From assembly GCA_029224185.1 (NCBI GenBank), contig CM055196.1:8900589-8964588 (forward strand): a stretch of DNA of 64,000 nt, given 5' to 3'. A program made the position numbers and the translations under genes. The DNA comes from Karalla daura (lineage: Eukaryota; Chordata; Actinopteri; Chaetodontiformes; Leiognathidae). Below are positions 11,281-23,193 of the stretch, one piece after another (within the stretch, counting starts at the first letter, position 1; each line of letters starts with the position of its first letter). Below the pieces are notes generated by a model. That model ran no database searches and had not been told where the DNA came from. It saw nothing but the letters and a program-made list of their open reading frames with translations.

Positions 11281-14200
11281 AGGAGAGGCTTGAAAAAAAA
11301 AACATTCAATGACATTACATAATACGCGCTAATCTTCCCTTTCTTCCCACAGTTTGTTCGCCCCTGGGGGTCAATCTTTGTATTCTTAAAAGGGTTTGTT
11401 CTCCCGTTACGTAATCTGAAATCACTGCTTGACTTTACCATGCAAATTCCTGGGGATTATGATGTATGCTAATGGTTGTGACAGAGGTCATGCAGTCCCT
11501 GCCACCAGCCTCGCATGAAAACACGCCTACATGACAACAATAACGGGCACAAAATGTTCCATTTTGTTGAAAACAACAGGATTAAAATTAATATTCTGTT
11601 AATATTTCTGTTTATATGCAGCCACGTGAGCTCTGATTAACAGACTTAAATGCTCTTGAAAAGTATGTGTGATTGTGGGGTGCGTGGCTAGAGACCTGCA
11701 GTCACTTTGGTTGGAATTTGGGTCATTTGCTAAATTTCTTCCATCTTTCTTCTGTCCTATCAAAAATAAATGCGTTTGCCTTTACCACAGTCTTAGAATC
11801 TGTTGGATAGACAATATGCAGACAGTTTCAGGATCATGGTGTTGTTTGGCCTCTCTGCAGGACCATGACTACCTCAACAGCAGGAGAAGGGGGATGTCCA
11901 AGAGACTGACCAGGGACCTCCCACTTGTCAAGCTTCTTAACATTTCCATCACCCTTTCCCCTTTCCTGGGCGTGGACACCACGCAGTTCCACACCTCCCT
12001 CATGGACGGCACTGAGGCCTACTGGCTCAGTCTCCCCTCGGCCCCCCAGGGACATCTGGTGAGATCCTGGTGGAGTACACCCCACTTCCTGGAGAGCTGT
12101 GTTCACAGTGTGTTGCATGCTGACCTCTCACTGAGGTTTGTTCGATTCCGCTCTGCTCGCTGTTGCGGGAAATTGACTTCCACTTCCTCGACCTTGTGAC
12201 TGATCCTTTCATCAGAACCATATTCCATGTTTAAAACACTGATATTTGCACAGCTTCTGAGAACACTCAACTTTTTATAAGAATGAAACCAGACAGGGAA
12301 CTTGCTTTTTTCCAAGTGGACAGTTTCCATCCCCTTGCAGCCTGTCTCCTTTCACCGGTCGCAGTTTGATAAAAAGCAGAGCAGTGTGAACACAGTCTAA
12401 TCCAGGGAACGCTCCAGCAGAGGAAACGGGGTCCAGTCAATTAATCACCAAAAATAGAAAAAGCGACGGTTGAGTAAAACCTGTCCCTGTCTTCCAGATC
12501 CCTGTGATGAGTCAGTGGCAAGGAAAGTTCTGTGTAAAGCTGAACATCACCAACCCAGGAGCAGTGAGCTGGTTCCTGGACAGAGTGGGCTCCCTGCAGG
12601 CCCACCTGGGGATGGAGTACATCATGCTGGAGGGGGGTGAGGGGAACCTGTTCGAGGAGCAAGCCCTGCGGCCGCCGCAGGCGCTCAGTGGAGACAGGTA
12701 CATCAGCCTGCTCGCGGACGTGGCCACGAGGATAGGAGACTCCACCATCGTGACAGCGGGCACACGGTGAGGCCCCCTAGGATCCTCACTCCTTTCTGTT
12801 AACTCATTTCTGTTCAGTCTGCCTTTATTGATTAGGGCATAAATAGGAGGGGAGGTGGCAGGATGACATGCAGCACTGAAATTGAACTATTTGTGTGTCA
12901 GGTCGAGCCACAAGCCCCTGTTTGTGAGGATGACCCCCTTACAGTCTGACTGGAGCCAAATGGGCCTGAAGGGCATCATTCCCTCCCTGCTGCACCACAC
13001 ACTGCTGGGATATAACTTCCTCATTCCTGATGCAGTAGGTAATACCACAGCCTTTGGGTCACTTTTCTCACCTCTAATAGCGTTTCAGTTCCTCATATTT
13101 TGCCCTTATATGAAAACCAAAAAAAAAAAAGAAGTCTGATGTTCGGTGTATTCCTGTAATATTCTAAATTCCTCTGATGGCAGCTCAGAGCCCATCAAAC
13201 AGCTGATGTCTGCAGGGAGACTCTTTGCTATGAAACTGAGCAAACCAAGAGCTCTCAGTAAAACACACAGAGTCGATGGCCTGATATGACTCATGAAGCA
13301 TGCATGCTCATGTTAAGGCAAATTACTTAACTCCTTCAATTCTGAAAAGCAGCAAATATGTGTGGATATGGTTTAAGCATAATGAGTGTTTTCAGTTATC
13401 TGTTTGGGCCATTATATTTCCTCACTCTCAACCACTTTCATAAAGACTTTTGGCAAGAGCATGAAGAAGAGGAAGACATTTCATTCAAGCTATGCAAGCT
13501 GTTGTTTTGTCACATGTAAATGTCTGTGTTAATGCAGTGTTCTAGCATGTTTTTGACCCAATTTACCAACTTTCAAAAAGTAAAAAAGTAAAAAAAAACT
13601 AAAAACACTGAGCAAGTTGGGAAACTTGATTAAGTTGGGAAACTGTCTGTCTATCTATCTGTCTGTCTCTCTCCCTCCTTACAGGTGGCTCTCTGTCTGG
13701 AGACCTGGTCACAGATGAGGAGTTGTTCATCCGTTGGCTGGAGATCATAGCCTTCCTCCCTGTTATCAGCTTCCACACGCCGCCCTGGGTCTGTGGAGAG
13801 GACCGGGTATGCAACCAAAATTTTATCAAAAACACACACACACAGAACTGAGCACCTCGTGTTACTACAATATCCCATTCAAACCATTATTGCTTTCCTC
13901 TTTACAGTACACTGAACTGTCACTATGTCTGTCTGACATTTTCAGACTTGACAACAAGAGTTTCACTTATTCACTTAATATTTACCTTTGGGAGATCAAG
14001 TGTAGCGATGCGTGAATGCTACCAATTAAATCTTATAAAAGGGAGTTGGAGATTAACCTCTCCTTCTGGCAGAGTGGGAGAGGTTGCTTATGAAAGGAGG
14101 TGAGAGAGGGAGAGTTTATTGACCCTGCAGCCTCACCTCACTGTTGAGGGTCAGAGGCAGAGTAGGTTCCCACCGGTGTGGCTGTGGAGACCTGCTCTAC

Positions 14201-16167
14201 CCAGTGTCAGAGGCGGCCTCCGCCCAGCAGGAGGGGCCCGGGCCGAGCCCGCTCCGTCTCTGCTGGAAATCAGGAATGTACAGTTCACCGTGCTCTGCAG
14301 GAAAACAAGGCCCACAGTGTGAGGGAGTTTGGTGACAGATCTTGATACCTTTGACAATGTGGCTCCCAGGCTCAGGTTAACAAAGAGAGAAGCACTTGCT
14401 GCTTCTCAGGAGAGCAACGGGGCTATTTTCTCCTTGCCCGTCCCTCCTCCGCTCAATGGGAGCGATCGCTTGGCCCCCTCCCCAACATCACCTGTGGTTA
14501 GGAGTCCATCTGTTCCGAATTACTGTCCCTGCTCTAGATTTACGGCTCGCTCTCAAGAGCCGCTTCAGCAGGAATGATAATGAATTTGAGGACAAGTCTG
14601 GAAAAATACTTTATTGTGGCAATTAAGATTTCCATGAGTAATTGACAAGTGTGACAGAGTGGGAGTGATCAAGTGTTTTTTTCTTTCCACTAGGAGAGGC
14701 CTGAGGCAGCAAAATATATTGGTTGTGACTTGCGTTGCGTGACAAAGATAAAAATAGGCCTTTTGGACAGCTAGACATTTGACAGCAGCAATGTTTTCCA
14801 TTTTGGTCTCTTGCATGGCCTTCAACTTATAAACCTGAAGGAAGTGAGACTGAAGAAATTTGAGAGGATCATGGACCGCCGCATTACACACGCTAAATGA
14901 GTCCTTTATTTTAATGGGTGTTTCACTGTAGTATAAGTGCGGCGCACCTTTATTTCCACAATGTGTGATACTACAGTCAGTCACAGACAGGTCACAGCGG
15001 CAACCGCACTGGAATCAAATAGCAATAAAACCTCAAACCCACACACATGCCTGGCTTCTCAATTAGAGAAAGATCCACTCAAACCCAAACTGTGACTTCA
15101 AGCTCATTCCTACAAATGTTCTCAATCCCAACTCATAAAAATACATTTTTTATAGATGTGGTCAAGTTTTGTTTTTGTCATGGGACACTGAGGAGGATGT
15201 GACCCTTCCAAGAATGCTGAAGCAGTTTGGCCAGAGGGAGACAGGAGAAAGACTTGGATAGTGTTAAACCACTAAGTCAACAATGAGCTGCTCTTAAGTT
15301 CTGTCTGCGTGTCTGGGTGTAGAGATGGCACAAATGTCTTTTGCAGATCCCATTGTCAATATTATTCTTGTCCTGAAGTCCTTGTGGCAGATGATTTAGT
15401 TAGGGAAATGGCTTTTTTTTGTTGGTTTCAGTCCCTCAGTTGGTCTAGATTTCCTGGCTGGACATTAATAAAAAGCGGTTCTGAGTGAAAATAAAGCTTG
15501 ATGCCTCTCAGACTGTAGACATCCTCACGAGTTGACTTTTGTAGAAAAATCGACCAAACACGGACCAAACTCTAAGCACTTCTCATCACGCAAAACTCTG
15601 TGTCTCTGCCCTTTTCCTCGCTTGCGGCCCAAAGGTGCTGAACCTAACTCGGACCTACATCGCAAGGCATCAGAGGGATGTGGTCCCGCTCATAGAGAAG
15701 TACGCGGAGGAGTGGCGGATGACGGGAAACCCCATCTACCGGCCGATGTGGTGGCTCGGTCCCAGCGACCCCATGACCTTCACCATCGATGACCAGTTCC
15801 TCATTGGAGACGAGGTGACTTAATGATGTTCCGATGGCGAGGGATCCAGTTCCCTCTGTCAGCATCCGATACGCTTGGCATCTGATGGCGTACGGACCGA
15901 CCCCCTGCGGCTGTAACCCGATGTCCTGCTAATTAAGTGTACAATCTCCATGACATGTGGATTTCTCTGACCAAAGCGTGTTGTTGTTTCCAGGTGCTGG
16001 TGGCACCAGTGGTGGAGAAGGGGGCAGCGCAGAGGGATATTTATTTACCGGACGGGGGCTTCCAGTGGCAGGACAGCCAGAACGGCCAGGTGTTCGACGG
16101 GGGCACCTTCCTGCAGGACTACCCCGTGCCCCTGGAGGAGGTGGCCGTGTTCCTACGGAGGAGCTGA
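8802..16167 (+). CDS. Glycoside hydrolase family 31 protein, MYORG / SITS-binding-protein type, C-terminal 478 residues
   Basis: Eight exons join in frame: 8802-9009, 9136-9286, 11861-12058, 12498-12766, 12902-13038, 13685-13806, 15635-15814 and 15994-16167 (stop TGA 16165-16167). All have AG/GT borders, and the 1439 nt equal 2 + 479 codons, so the first exon enters in mid-codon. The product follows the GH31 (beta/alpha)8 barrel and C-terminal beta domain. Landmarks in order are LNITNPGAVSWF (strand before the nucleophile), MLEGGEG (nucleophile loop), GIIPSLLHHTLLGYNFLIPD, FIRWLEIIAFLPV, NPIYRPMWWLGPSDP, DDQFLIGDEVLVAPVVE and DIYLPDG. Order and spacing match vertebrate MYORG, a type II ER/nuclear-envelope glycosidase of 714 residues, so roughly 230 N-terminal residues with the membrane anchor are missing. 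The usual Asp nucleophile and Asp acid/base positions read Glu and Pro, so it may not be an active glycosidase. Unlike mammalian MYORG, which as I recall has an uninterrupted coding exon, this gene is split. SITS-binding protein is the likelier orthology group, and I give no symbol for that reason. Confidence 0.88.
9287..11860 (+). other. Intron of the GH31 gene with a long AT microsatellite
   Basis: The donor is GAAATG|GTATGAG and the acceptor ctctctgcag|GACCATG. Apart from the AT repeat near 11208-11276 I see no conserved coding or RNA-gene structure. Confidence 0.75.
11208..11276. repeat. (AT)n microsatellite, about 69 bp
   Basis: An essentially perfect TA/AT dinucleotide run of about 34 units. 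It is self-complementary and so can form hairpins. It lies inside a GH31-gene intron. Confidence 0.95.
12498..12766 (+). CDS. GH31 exon carrying the altered nucleophile loop
   Basis: This exon holds the strand and loop that carry the catalytic nucleophile in GH31 enzymes. The conserved Asp-Ala-Gly-Glu of MYORG aligns with Glu-Gly-Gly-Glu here (EYIMLEGGEGNLFEE), so the second Glu is kept but the nucleophile Asp is Glu. The acceptor is ...cttccag before ATC CCT. The donor splits an Arg codon (CG|G). Confidence 0.85.
12902..13038 (+). CDS. GH31 exon carrying the altered acid/base position
   Basis: The peptide PLFVRMTPLQSDWSQMGL aligns with the MYORG segment that contains the acid/base Asp (Arg-x-x-Asp-Arg-Asp-Ser-x-Trp). 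Arg, Ser and Trp are kept, but the acid/base Asp is Pro. Counting from the nucleophile position gives 57 residues to this Pro. That equals the 57 between Asp463 and Asp520 recalled for human MYORG, which supports an ungapped alignment. The exon then runs into LLGYNFLIPDAVG, which is strongly conserved. Confidence 0.82.
13643..13678 (+). repeat. CTGT/CTAT tetranucleotide microsatellite forming a polypyrimidine tract
   Basis: The run of CTGT and CTAT units continues into CTCTCTCCCTCC and ends directly at the acceptor of the exon starting at 13685. The short tandem repeat therefore also supplies the 3' splice-site pyrimidine tract. Confidence 0.85.
13807..15634 (+). other. Intron of the GH31 gene
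   Basis: The donor is GACCGG|GTATGC and the acceptor ggcccaaag|GTGCTG, which has a weak pyrimidine tract. A GC-richer patch at about 14100-14580 has overlapping open frames on both strands, but none has recognisable protein similarity or paired splice sites. Nothing else was seen. Confidence 0.7.
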
Positions 16168-16498
16168 GTCACGTGACCGAGCCGCTGCCAGTCGCCTGAC
16201 CTATCCCGTTACTGTTGTAAATCAAATTCTTTTTTTAGAAAAAAAAAAGAAAAGAAATTACTCGTGCTGTTCACAACTTGCACTTTTCCACTAAAGACCA
16301 TTGACCCTGTCTCAAGGCTCTGTCTTGAGATACTAATGTAGAATTTTTTTTTTATACTTGCACTTTACAGTACAAAATGATTTGTTGTTTTTTTTTTCCC
16401 TTGTGACAGTTTTTCTTCCTTTTTTTAAAAAGAAATGTTAATTGGTTTTACCTCTTGGCTGATTTGTTTCCGGATTTTTCGACTTTGTCCTGCTTTTC

Positions 16499-16520
16499 TT
16501 TTTTTTTTTTTTTTTTTTTT
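16499..16520 (+). repeat. Poly-T tract, 22 nt
   Basis: An uninterrupted T22 in the presumed GH31-gene 3' UTR. Confidence 0.95.
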
Positions 16521-17384
16521 CCTTTTTTGTATGTAGGTCCTGGAGAAATCTGTGCGTTTACATACCGCATTTCTACAGTCTTTAAATTTTTTTAGCTGCT
16601 GCTGGCTCTCTTGAATAAGGAGGAACAAAGCAAGCCCCTTGTTTGCTTAAAAAAAAAGAATCTGAATCTCTCAAGAAGACCAAATGAAGATATAGAAGGA
16701 CAAAGCAACACGTTTTAAAGGGTTTTTTGGGGGGAATCGCTTATAGGAAGGAAGTCAGACACAGAAGGCTTCGTACCAAGACCGACGCCCCGTGGTACCG
16801 TATGTCTTGCTCACTCACCGGAAAGGCTTTTACTTGAACTTATCAGGCCAACGGGCTGATGTTTTATGAATGTACCTCAAGTAATGGATTTACTGCTCTA
16901 CAGAGTCATCAGACACAACAACCTATCACCCCTTAGCACTTATTCTTAGAGTTGTTTACCTTGCAACATACCACTCTGTTGGACACGTCTGAATGTCCCT
17001 TAGTACTGTAGGCCAGACACAACATGAGGCCAAGCCAGTGTTACTCTGGCTATATTTGAGTTTAGATAAGATGTCACCTTTTTACTAACCTGCTGTAGTA
17101 AGGGCTTTTAAGTGGGCTGCTCCTTTTTTTTGTCTGATGTTGTGTTTGTCCGCTGTTTCATCTTCATGGGTGCAAAATTAAGTCTGAAAGAAAGCCCTGT
17201 TGAAGACACCATGGAGGTTGAAAAGGGGATTTTACAGCTGTTTAGTTCAATGTCTTTGGAATTACATTTAATTTGCTTTCTTGCAGAGACTTTGATATAC
17301 GCCCATAACATTGCCCCGTCCACATTCAGACAGTTAGTGAGTCCAGCTCAAAGTATCTCAAAGTATCTCCCATCACCCCTGATG

Positions 17385-17565
17385 GTTTTAATAGCCATTC
17401 ATCTCCCCATTTTCTTAAACAGTCTGGATAACACAGAGATCTGATAGAGTCAAAGTCAGGGCATACACCCTGGACAGGTCACCAGTCCATCACACACAAG
17501 GGTCCAAGTCCTTCTTGCTGTGATGTGACAATGCTAACCACTCCAATACAGTATCACCGCTTTTA
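17385..17565 (-). repeat. Dispersed fish repeat fragment inside the GH31 3' UTR
   Basis: The plus strand shows 'ccattttcttaaacagtctgg', 'catacaccctggacaggtc', 'accagtccatcacaca', 'ttcttgctgtgatg' and 'caatgctaaccactcca', in the family's order. The ACA-GTGCTAACCACT-like end is the complement of the tRNA-like head. Confidence 0.6.
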
Positions 17566-18680
17566 ATAGTTATGACACCAAACCTCTATGAAGACATAAG
17601 AGCTGTATTTATCTTCTCAAGTTTCAGCAAGAAAGCAAATCAGTGAATTTCCTGAAATTTCAAACTGCTCTTGTCGTTGGAGGACATGAGGTTAAGAGCT
17701 CTTCAGGCCCAAAAACAAATAAATATGATGCTCTAATGTGTAAAAAAATGTCAAAAGCAGCCTTCTTGGATTCATCAGACATTGCTGAAAACATTACCTG
17801 ACATGTAAAGTCAGAGAGCTGCAGTGGCCACTTAACAAAAGCCTTGACGAGTGGTTACATTTCATGTGTACCTTTACTCAGCATACTCTTTGGACTGTCC
17901 TTGTAATCACATCCACTTCTATCGCTTGCTTTAGTTCAGCAGCACTACTTATGTAAGAGATTTTGTTTGTTGTTAAACCGTAACTTAATGCTTTAAGCAA
18001 ATGACATGTACAGTAAATGTGATTTGATGGATGATTTTTCTTTGGTGATTATATTCAAAACTAGCCCATGGAGAAATCGAACCACTTGTGCACCGTGATG
18101 CGTTGCTGGCTTGTTGACAGTGCTCGTCTTTATTTATCTGCTTCTCACAATACAATCTTAACTGACCAGCAGTGACGATACAGACTCTGAAGCTTATCAC
18201 CTAGTCAATGCTTTACCACTGAATCGATTGCGCAGCTTTGCTCCCTCACGTTTACTGTATCAACTCAAACACTCAGGTCCTCTGAAGCTTATCAGATCAC
18301 CAAATGTCTTAGTGCAACGCAGTATGTTGTGAACACATCGACGTCTTAATCTCTCCCAGAGCTGAATGTACAATGGACAAACTGTGATTTCCCAAGCGAG
18401 CCCTTCGTGCGAGGAGCTTTTCGAGCTCCCGTTCTAATGCTTTTATGGAATGCTGTGGTATGTTCATGTATAAGTTGCAGGAAAAAAAAAAAGCTTTGAT
18501 GCGTTATTCCTTCCCTCTGCGGACTGAGTGAACCATGCGCCTTAAATATGCCACTCTTAAATCTGGACGACACAAGTGTCTGGATTATTGCAGTATCAGC
18601 AATGTACATATTACGATGACTGTGCCATTACAAGTGTTTTTCTCTTCTGTAAATCAGAGAACTTAGAACGACAAAGTTGC

Positions 18681-18686
18681 AATAAA
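18681..18686 (+). terminator. Candidate polyadenylation signal, GH31 gene
   Basis: A perfect AATAAA with T/GT-rich sequence 20-60 nt downstream. It was chosen over earlier AT-rich stretches because it is a canonical hexamer in a suitable context. Not proven. Confidence 0.4.
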
Positions 18687-20918
18687 GTTTACATTTTCTT
18701 ACTTCACTCCCTTGAGTATTTTAGTGTTCTTTGGGTGCTTCAGATTGATCAAATCTGTGCTGGACCGCACAGGCCTGCCACCCAGTCATTTGTTGTGGGA
18801 CAAACTCCGACCACCTTGAGGAAAAAAACGATCATCTCGTCATGTTGTAGTTGTCTTTTTTCCCAGGTGGTGTTTGCTGCGTCCGTGTCATCCGTGTCGG
18901 CTTGCACATGTGCGTGCTCCTGAGAGCGTGTGCGATGCCCTTATCATTAACACTCCTCGTTCCTCCTTCTCCTCGTGTCAGAAAGTCGACGTCTATATAT
19001 CTGTGAGCATGCTGACGACCGACGTCCCCACTAATTCCACTTAAACCTAATAAAAGTTATTTATAACTTTGGTGAGCATGCGGTGGGAGAGATTCTCAGG
19101 GGAATCGCATTCAGCTCGACGTCCGCTTGAGCTTCTCCTCCTTACCTTCCTCTCCCGCTGCCCCTTGGCTTGGCTCCACCTTGGGGCCCCAGACCCTGCT
19201 CCTTTAGCTCAGTTAGACAGGTGCAGCTGGCCGCAGACATGCACGGACCCTACGAGCTCAGCCTCTCCGTTTACACCCTCGCCTTAATCACTTAGATTCA
19301 TATGGCACTTTTGAAAAAAATCTGGGCACAGTCCTCGGCCAGATAAAATTCACAAGACATTCTAGTGTGGCTCCGTGGTTTGTGAGGTGATGAAGTTACA
19401 GTGTTAGGGCCCCGAGAGGACTCAGCTGCAGAGGACAGCAGAGGTTAGAACGCCACAGGCCAAAACCTTAGGTGACCTTCAGCAATACACAGGATTTGAT
19501 TTGTTTTGCGAAGAGTAAATAAAGTTTCATTTGATTTCATTTTGAAGTTCAACAGGGACACGATATGCGTGCACCGAATTATCGAGATATTGATACTTTT
19601 TCCTGGACAGTGATGATCCCTCTGTGAGGTCCACATTAATACCAAATCATGCCACAATAACACAAATTGTTCCAGAAGTCTTACAGTCAAACATCCACCC
19701 ATAAACCTACGTCCAACAATAGGACACTGCGGCCCGGTCATTATTTTTCTAACTTTTACTGAACCAACATGTAAGATTCAACCCAATTAGTTTGGGGCAT
19801 AGCGGAGCCTTACGTAAGTTGCCCAGCAGCGCAGCAAAAACAAACTGTCCTGCCAAAACCAGAACCAAGAATGACACAAATGATCTACATACAGTAGCTG
19901 CAATGAGAACAATGCAATTCTCCACTGTTAACAGCTACTGGCGATTACCGCAGGGCAAAATGGGAACATCCCTGCTCCTGCGTGAATGATTAGCTTATAA
20001 AACAGGAGAGGCAACATTGGCTCTGCTCTTATCTTTCAGGGTGTTGTGGAGCAAGTGGCACATGAATTAAACTGGTGACAAGCAGAGGCCGCAGATCTCT
20101 CCCAAAGTCTACTTTTAGAAAGTGCAAGTCAAGGTTTTAGGTTTCAGTGTCTGCTCTTGGGTGAATGGGTTTTCCAGCTTGCCAATTAGGTGTACAATTT
20201 AAAGGCTTGTTGTCCAGAAGCCAGCCGGTGGAAGTCGATTATGAATTTACCATAGTTTGTCCGCATATCTTGATGTTTTGAATGGCAATGGTGCGTCTTT
20301 GTCATCTGCATAATAAAAAGTATGAGTAATGATTTTGAGACAAGCACAAAAAAGGATGCAGACAGGTCTATCACTGAAAAGGATATTTTCCCCTTAAGTG
20401 GATGAAGTGCAACAAACAAACCCCAGTAATTCAGTCTCGTAATGTGAGCCAGCAATCAGAAGCCGAGGGAAGGGTGATCTCCAGGCAGGTGGGCCATTGT
20501 GGATGTGTGTGGGCATGTGTGTAAGTGAGAAAGAGAGGGAGGGGCTGCTGAGCACAAGTGCTGGAGATCAGCTAGAGGGAAACTGTCACATGTACTCACT
20601 TGTTGCCCAGGCCCTCCTCGGGAATCTGTCACCTCACCATGCCTTTAAGTGTCTTCCCTTTAATTCATGTTAATAGGAGAATATACCCGGAGCAGTCCCA
20701 GTGGAGTGACTTAATACCCTCAAAGGCGGAACTGGCTCCTGGGTGCCATCCACTTGAGCCCGACCACCTGGTCAGATGGCAGGCTGAAGCTTCCCTTTGA
20801 TTAAGTAAGCACCGGGCGCAGGAAGGAAAGATCTCATTTTCACACCAGACCTGCTTCAGGAAGTCTGCAAAGTGTGGGAACCGAGGAAAACTGATGCTTT
20901 CTACAGTATAGCTCCCAA

Positions 20919-20958
20919 TGTGTGTGTGTGTGTGTGTGGGTGTGTGTGTGTGTGTGTG
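20919..20958. repeat. (GT)n microsatellite
   Basis: About 20 TG units, interrupted once by GGG. Confidence 0.95.
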
Positions 20959-21224
20959 AAAGGTCATTTCAAATGTCTCACTGATTGCTTTTGAAATCGA
21001 ATTTCGCTAATTCGTGAAAATTGAAAAATGATCACCTACTAAATGTGTATTTAGTATCTCAGCTTAAGCTTATGCTGTGGGGTTACTGTAGAGTTGACAC
21101 TTTTTCTGCTGCTATAAGAAAAATCTCAGCAGCCTACTACAGCCTACACCTGACTCTGTTCTCTGAGGTTGATGCTGCATTGCAATGACATCTGGTAAAC
21201 CAACCTATGCACATCTCCAAATCA

Positions 21225-21350
21225 GGTAATGTTGCACTGCTTCCTTGATGGATTGAGACCTGTCCAGGGTGTTTTTCCTGCCTTTAGTCAATGTGAGCTG
21301 GAGATAGACACCAGCAAACCCCCACCACAACAGTGGGTATAAAGGGGCTC
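21225..21350 (+). repeat. Dispersed fish repeat fragment, opposite orientation to the other copies
   Basis: The plus strand reads 'gacctgtccagggtg', 'cctgcctttagtcaatgt', 'gagctggagatagac' and 'gggtataaagggg', the complement of the phrases seen in the copies at 5 kb and 17.4 kb. It is the segment around the family's 'cctgtccagggtgt' core and lacks the tRNA-like head. Confidence 0.55.
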
Positions 21351-21765
21351 AGATAATGGTCCCTTTATATTTCCTCTACCGCCATCATGAGGTCAAATTT
21401 CAATTTGTCAAACACTTTGGTTAATACCCCCACACTTGTGAGCACTGATAGCCAAATATAAATGTAATTATAACATACCAACAGGCTAAACTAAGATGGT
21501 GACCACTCAGTCAACAGGTGTTTGAAAATTTCATAGAGACAAATGACAAATAAAACTCAACTGAAAAGCAATTCTAAGACTATTTAGTTATCAGTAACAT
21601 ATTTTAGATATCCAAACTTTCTTCAAACATTACCAGTGGCATCAGTAGTGATGAATATGGCACATTCCTTCCCCAAATTGACAAATCACATAGACTGATC
21701 AAAATTAAACCGATAATGAGATAAAGAAGACATACTCAGGGTTATTACAGCTGTCGGACATTCAC

Positions 21766-21771
21766 TTTATT
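21766..21771 (-). terminator. cpt1a: Candidate polyadenylation signal, cpt1a
   Basis: TTTATT on the plus strand, read as AATAAA on the cpt1a strand, about 1.9 kb past the stop codon. Inferred. Confidence 0.4.
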
Positions 21772-22388
21772 GTTAAAACTTGTTTTGGTATCTCAGCTGC
21801 TTGTCTTTTCTTTTCTTTCTGTTTTTTTTTTTTTACACACATCTTTAAATTAAAGGCAAAGATATACAGCTTCATTCTTGAACACCATGCAGCAGTGTAA
21901 ACATGAGGTCTACCGAGATAAAAAGAACAACTACGAGATACTGGCAAAGTCTGCGATAACAAGACTGTCATGTCAAAAAGAGGAAGCATTTTGTCCATTT
22001 CATTTCTTAAACCAGCAAAGCGTTAACTTAGTGCTCATCATTCGCCACATTCTTCTGGTAAATAAGCATCTTTTTGTTGTGAAAAATGATGTGAAAATAT
22101 GGAGCAAAAAAACAAAATAAATAATGCGAGGAACTTACAACATATACACGATAACATAAATTCATTCCTACACATCTCACGCAGCCTCTCCGTACTGTAT
22201 CAGCACATCCTATGTATTGCCACAAGAGTAAAAGATTCCCTCTGGAGCAGAGGAGACAAACTCCCATCAAGCGATTCTGTGTCTCATCTCAACAGCTGCA
22301 GCACCATCATCACTGCAACAACAACAACATGACAGATTGCTCAAATGTGTACAACTCAGCTTGATCTGATAAAAAGGCTACCAACGGG

Positions 22389-22428
22389 CCGGGGCGGGGT
22401 GGGGTGGGGTGGGGTGGGGTGGGGGGTT
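22389..22428. repeat. GGGGT pentanucleotide minisatellite
   Basis: A run of GGGGC/GGGGT units (about six) ends in G7. The plus strand has regular G4 runs compatible with a G-quadruplex. It lies in the presumed cpt1a 3' UTR, where the RNA would be (CCCCA)n. Confidence 0.9.
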
Positions 22429-23172
22429 TAGGAACTGGTTAGTTCGAACTTTGCGGCCTGTCATGGAGTGCACAATAGAGTTATTAAAGTTATTTAATAT
22501 TTTTCTAAACACACAAAAAAATGTCACCACCGGCCAACCGCCTGTTGTCCGGCAAGTAGTGCAGGTGAGGTCCACCCCAGACATTCGGCACGTTCTGCCA
22601 ATCCCTCACATCCACCGCAAACATAGTGTTACAAGGCCTTGTTCCGTGTCCCCATCTCATCTACCGTCACACGCCAACATCATCAATGATCCTCAAACAC
22701 CTAGTCAAGTAAAACCTGAGTATGACTTTGACAAACACACACAGTACATCATTTAAAACATGGCAGCTAATATCAACAACGACAAGAAAAAAAAATGCTA
22801 ATGGTGCACTTGAGTCTGAAAGGCAAGGAGTTCCATCCGTTAGACGTTCTCGTCTCGTCTCCCGTGTTAGTACCCAAAGATGAGAGACGCGCGGCCACTC
22901 TCCAAAGCTCAGCGCTGTAGCACTCGAGCAATCGCACGTGAGCTCTTTGTCTCTTGGAGGCTTCTGGAGGTATCAGGACATTGTTGAGTGGAGCTGTTCG
23001 GCATCGCAGGTCAGATTCAGTGGCAGTTCAGTTCAAACTAAGCCACAGGAAATCCATGGACACTATGCAAAAATGTGGCTTGTTGATGAGATTTAACATG
23101 AGGTTTGCTAGTTGCAAACTTGCCAGTTACACTTGACTCAGACTCTCCAATTGCGGAGACCAGAAGAAATCT

Positions 23173-23193
23173 AAAAAAAAAAAAAAAAAAAAA
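23173..23193 (+). repeat. Poly-A tract, about 21 nt
   Basis: An uninterrupted A run on the plus strand, which would be poly-U in the presumed cpt1a 3' UTR. Confidence 0.9.

Larger units (their letters stand above)
16168..18710 (+). other. Probable 3' UTR of the GH31 gene
   Basis: This A/T-rich sequence follows the TGA stop. It has a long T tract (16499-16520), no further exon, and a decayed dispersed-repeat fragment at about 17385-17565. A canonical AATAAA at 18681-18686 is followed by T/GT-rich sequence and is my preferred polyadenylation site, giving a 3' UTR of about 2.5 kb. A second AATAAA lies near 19050. The end is an inference. Confidence 0.45.
18711..21744. other. Convergent intergenic stretch between the GH31 gene and cpt1a
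   Basis: No exon, RNA gene or conserved motif was recognised. It contains a GT microsatellite at about 20919-20958 and a dispersed-repeat fragment at about 21225-21350. Both flanking genes end towards it. Confidence 0.55.

Noticed and set aside
11669..12199. 176-codon plus-strand frame read as a single gene
   Set aside because: Only 11861-12058 is exon. The flanks are intron read-through in the same frame of the GH31 gene.
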